The position numbers were made by a program, and so were the translations under genes. The notes beneath the pieces were generated by a model. It was given only the letters and a program-made list of their open reading frames with translations, searched no databases and was not told the origin of the DNA. From NCBI RefSeq assembly GCF_003047285.1, contig NZ_PZYX01000004.1, positions 234,634-298,633 of the forward strand: DNA of 64,000 nucleotides. Reading direction: 5' to 3'. This document shows positions 60,158 through 64,000 of this stretch, one piece after another (the stretch's first letter is position 1; each line of letters opens with the position of its first letter). The DNA is from Nocardioides allogilvus. Its GTDB lineage: Bacteria; Actinomycetota; Actinomycetes; Propionibacteriales; Nocardioidaceae.

Positions 60158-61218
60158 GCGACGCCCGTCCCGAGGTGGACGCCACCAACCCCTGGGAGCG
60201 CTGGGGCTGGGCGTTCGCCTCGATCTGGCTGGTCTTCCTCGTCTACCCGATCGTCGCGACGCTCGAGGCCCACGTCGCCACCGGCTGGAAGGTCGCGACC
60301 TTCGCCTGCATCCTCGGCTTCGCGGTGAGCAACATCCTGGGCTACAGCCTCTGGGCCGGCCGGGCGTGGCTGGCGTTGACGCTGATGGGCGTCCTCGCGC
60401 TGGCGACGACGCCGGTGATCGGCGTGGAGGCGCTCGCGTTCACGCCGTACCTCGGCATGCTCTCCGCCCTGCAGCTCCCCGACCCGTGGTGGAAGTGGGC
60501 GACCTTCGTCGCCGTCGTGCTGCCGGTGCTGTCGCTGGCCGGGCCCGACTGGTTCCCGGCGTGGTTCTTCCTGATGGTCTGGCCGATCATGCTCGGCGGC
60601 GTGCTGATCCGGGTCTTCGGCGACAGGGCGCAGGAAGCGACCGAGACCCGCAACCGGCTGGCGCTCGTCGCCGAGCGCGAGCGGGTCGCCCGCGACGTGC
60701 ACGACGTGCTCGGTCACTCGCTGACGGCGCTGTCGATCAAGGCCGAGCTCGCCTCGCGCCTGATCGAGGTCGACCCGGCCCGTGCCAAGGCCGAGCTGGA
60801 GTCGATCCAGGAGACCGCGCGCCAGGCCCTGGCCGAGGTGCGCGCCACCGTCGGCGGGCTGCGTGCGGCCAACCTCGAGGCGGAGCTCGCGACCGCCCCG
60901 CGGGTGCTCGCCGACGCCGGGATCAGGACGCAGGTGCTCGGCAGCGTCGCCGACACCGATCCACGCCACCGGGCGCTGCTGGCCTGGGTGCTGCGTGAGT
61001 CGGTGACCAACGTGGTGCGCCACGCGCGCGCCACCTCGGTCTCGGTCGAGCTGGGTCCCACCGGCCTGGTCGTCGCCGACGACGGCGCCGGCTTCGAGGC
61101 GACCGGAGGCCGGGAGGGCAACGGCCTGCGCGGCATGCGCGAGCGGGTGTCGGCGGCCGGTGGCACCCTGCAGGTGTCGAGCGGCCCGGGGACGCGCGTG
61201 GAGGTGGTGCTGCCGTGA
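60154..61218 (+). CDS. sensor histidine kinase of the ABC exporter operon (DesK/LiaS-like)
   Basis: 354 residues. About five membrane helices; HisKA_3 domain with H183 in RERVARDVHDVLGHSLTAL; HATPase_c with VVADDGAGF and NGLRGMRERV. GTG 60154 overlaps the permease stop (GTGA). The order ATPase-permease-kinase-regulator resembles DesK/DesR and other membrane-state sensing systems. Confidence 0.9.
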   Translation: MSDARPEVDATNPWERWGWAFASIWLVFLVYPIVATLEAHVATGWKVATFACILGFAVSNILGYSLWAGRAWLALTLMGVLALATTPVIGVEALAFTPYLGMLSALQLPDPWWKWATFVAVVLPVLSLAGPDWFPAWFFLMVWPIMLGGVLIRVFGDRAQEATETRNRLALVAERERVARDVHDVLGHSLTALSIKAELASRLIEVDPARAKAELESIQETARQALAEVRATVGGLRAANLEAELATAPRVLADAGIRTQVLGSVADTDPRHRALLAWVLRESVTNVVRHARATSVSVELGPTGLVVADDGAGFEATGGREGNGLRGMRERVSAAGGTLQVSSGPGTRVEVVLP

Positions 61219-61820
61219 TCCGCATCCTGCTCGCCGACGACCAAGCGCTCGTCCGCGGCGCCCTCGCGGCCCTGCTCGACCTGGAGACCGACATCGACGT
61301 CGTCGCCCAGGTCGGTCGCGGCGACGAAGTCGTGGCCGCCGCCCGGGACTCCCGGGCCGAGGTGTGCCTGCTCGACATCGAGATGCCCGGCCTGACCGGC
61401 ATCGAGGCGGCAGCCGCGCTCAGTGCCGAGCTGCCCGGGGTGCGGTCTCTGATCGTGACGACGTTCGGCCGGCCGGGCTACGTGCGGCGCGCGCTCGACG
61501 CCGGTGCGGCCGGCTTCGTCGTCAAGGACACGCCCGCTCGACAGCTCGCGGACGCCGTACGCCGCGTGCACGCCGGTCTCAGGGTGATCGACCCGGACCT
61601 CGCGGCGGAGTCGCTGATGGCCGGCCCGAGCCCGCTGACCGCGCGCGAGACCGAGATCCTGGCCTTCGCGCTCGACGGATCCCCGGTGTCGGCGATCGCG
61701 GCGCGCGCCCACCTGTCCGAGGGCACGGTCCGCAACCACCTCTCCGCGGCGATCGGCAAGACCGGCGCGACGACGCGCGCCGAGGCCGCTCAGCTCGCCC
61801 AGGCCAACGGCTGGTTGTGA
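61215..61820 (+). CDS. NarL-family response regulator (DesR-like)
   Basis: 201 residues. Receiver: ADDQALVRGAL, D54 in CLLDIEMPGLTG, K in FVVKDTPARQ. HTH: LTARETEILAFALDGSPVSAIAARAHLSEGTVRNHLS. GTG 61215 overlaps the kinase stop. Probably binds the palindrome at 58418-58434. Confidence 0.92.
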   Translation: MIRILLADDQALVRGALAALLDLETDIDVVAQVGRGDEVVAAARDSRAEVCLLDIEMPGLTGIEAAAALSAELPGVRSLIVTTFGRPGYVRRALDAGAAGFVVKDTPARQLADAVRRVHAGLRVIDPDLAAESLMAGPSPLTARETEILAFALDGSPVSAIAARAHLSEGTVRNHLSAAIGKTGATTRAEAAQLAQANGWL

Positions 61821-61829
61821 CCCCGGCCG

Positions 61830-62045
61830 TCAGATGTCGTGGCGACGCTCCTCGACCACTGTCGTGTGCGAACGGCTGCGGGTGGCGATCAGCCCCAGGA
61901 TGATGCCCAGCGCGCCCGCGAGGATCAGGATCCAGCCGACGGTGGAGGTGGCGACCACGTCATCGACGGAGGCGGGCAGGTCGACCGCTCCGGTGACGAG
62001 GATCAGGCCGAGGACGAGCAGGACGATTCCGACACCAAAACCCAT
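61830..62045 (-). CDS. 71-residue membrane protein (DUF6458-like)
   Basis: Two hydrophobic helices (VGIVLLVLGLILVTGAVDL and VGWILILAGALGIILGLIA) and a charged tail. GAGGAG lies 8 nt before ATG 62045. DUF6458 is a common small actinobacterial membrane family without known function. It is convergent with the response regulator. Confidence 0.8.
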   Translation of the reverse strand: MGFGVGIVLLVLGLILVTGAVDLPASVDDVVATSTVGWILILAGALGIILGLIATRSRSHTTVVEERRHDI

Positions 62046-62135
62046 GATGACTCCTCTGTCTGTTCGAGCTGTCCCCTCGACCATAGGGGTTTCCGGGTCG
62101 GGAGACACGCACCGAAGGGCCGGACTCGCCCGGTC

Positions 62136-62159
62136 CTTGGACCTGAGTCTCGAGAAGAC

Positions 62160-62170
<11 letters not shown>
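62136..62170. terminator. stem-loop at the 3' end of the thioredoxin-NHL gene
   Basis: 15-bp perfect arms (CTTGGACCTGAGTCT / AGACTCAGGTCCAAG) with a 5-nt loop. The stop codon of the leftward gene (62160-62162) lies in the arm. Confidence 0.65.
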
Positions 62171-63881
<1,711 letters not shown>

Positions 63882-63904
63882 CTGCCCATTGTCACAGGAA
63901 CGCC

Positions 63905-64000
63905 TTAGGTGTTCTGTCCGGACAGGTTGGGCACGCGGTCGGCGGGTGACTTGCCTTTGAGTGCGGTGTGGCCGCGGTGGTGATTGTAGTGATGGAGCCA
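63905..64000 (-). mobile_element. IS481-family transposase, C-terminal end (cut by window edge)
   Basis: Reading leftwards from 64000 the frame gives WLHHYNHHRGHTALKG then PADRVPNLSGQNT and stops with TAA at 63905. The HYNxxRPHxAL-like ending of the DDE core and the NLxGxNT C-terminus are typical of IS481 transposases. The insertion ends within about 25 bp of the thioredoxin-NHL start, so its right-hand promoter region may be affected. The rest of the element is outside the window. Confidence 0.85.

Overview
The window is very GC-rich. Its codon use, GTG starts, many ATGA/GTGA start-stop overlaps and gene content (hutF-type histidine degradation, an EtfD-like Fe-S oxidoreductase, a FadE5-like acyl-CoA dehydrogenase, DtxR/IdeR-type iron boxes, KstR-like box) point to a chromosome of a Nocardioides-like actinobacterium. 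No CRISPR array, prophage or plasmid origin is visible. The only clear mobile DNA is the 3' end of an IS481-family transposase at the right edge.

Layout. 0-1 kb: an AAA+ ATPase regulator (cut by the left edge) behind a 42-codon gene that overlaps its start. 1.1-6.2 kb: ECF sigma factor, a small partner, a cytoplasmic subtilase and a TPR-CHAT (caspase-like) protease, the most system-like cluster here. 6.3-10 kb: hutI-hutF-M20 hydrolase. 10-13.6 kb: two-component pair, membrane protein, SRPBCC protein. 13.5-17.4 kb: Cds1-like PLP enzyme, nitroreductase, PEP mutase-family enzyme, MOSC protein, DUF1992. 17.5-22.7 kb: two coupled CoA-ester lyases, a PucR regulator without its N-terminus, an orphan livM and a substrate-binding lipoprotein. 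22.9-25.6 kb: DUF6131 peptide, M48 peptidase, M14 carboxypeptidase. 25.7-30.4 kb: hutU-hutH, a coiled-coil membrane protein and an IclR regulator. 30.7-33.9 kb: SigB/SigF-like sigma factor, FAD-Rieske oxidoreductase, PAS-ANTAR protein. 34-38 kb: two secreted proteins. 38-41.8 kb: EtfD-like protein with a long SLFD-repeat tail. 41.8-43.5 kb: RHH regulator, DUF4097 protein, basic micropeptide. 43.5-48.5 kb: iron-siderophore uptake operon. 48.5-55 kb: dcd, SGNH hydrolase, tRNA-Gly(CCC), C39-like protein, lipoprotein, DUF2461, SigE-type ECF with its membrane partner, SnoaL-like protein. 55-58.4 kb: degenerate sulfotransferase-like protein, Rrf2 regulator, acyl-CoA dehydrogenase. 58.4-61.8 kb: ABC exporter with its own two-component system. 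61.8-64 kb: DUF6458 peptide, thioredoxin-NHL protein, IS481 end.

Genes that appear to work together. The two hut operons, 15 kb apart, carry an identical 16-bp palindrome about 55 nt upstream of their first genes, so they probably form one regulon, perhaps run by the nearby IclR protein. The acyl-CoA dehydrogenase and the EtfD-like protein, probable partners in passing beta-oxidation electrons to menaquinone, share a TTACC-N4-GTAG motif upstream. The ECF sigma/partner/subtilase/CHAT cluster resembles in logic the type III-E CRISPR Csx29-Csx30-RpoE module, but has no CRISPR component. Two families of short dispersed palindromes occur at intergenic sites and also inside two coding regions.
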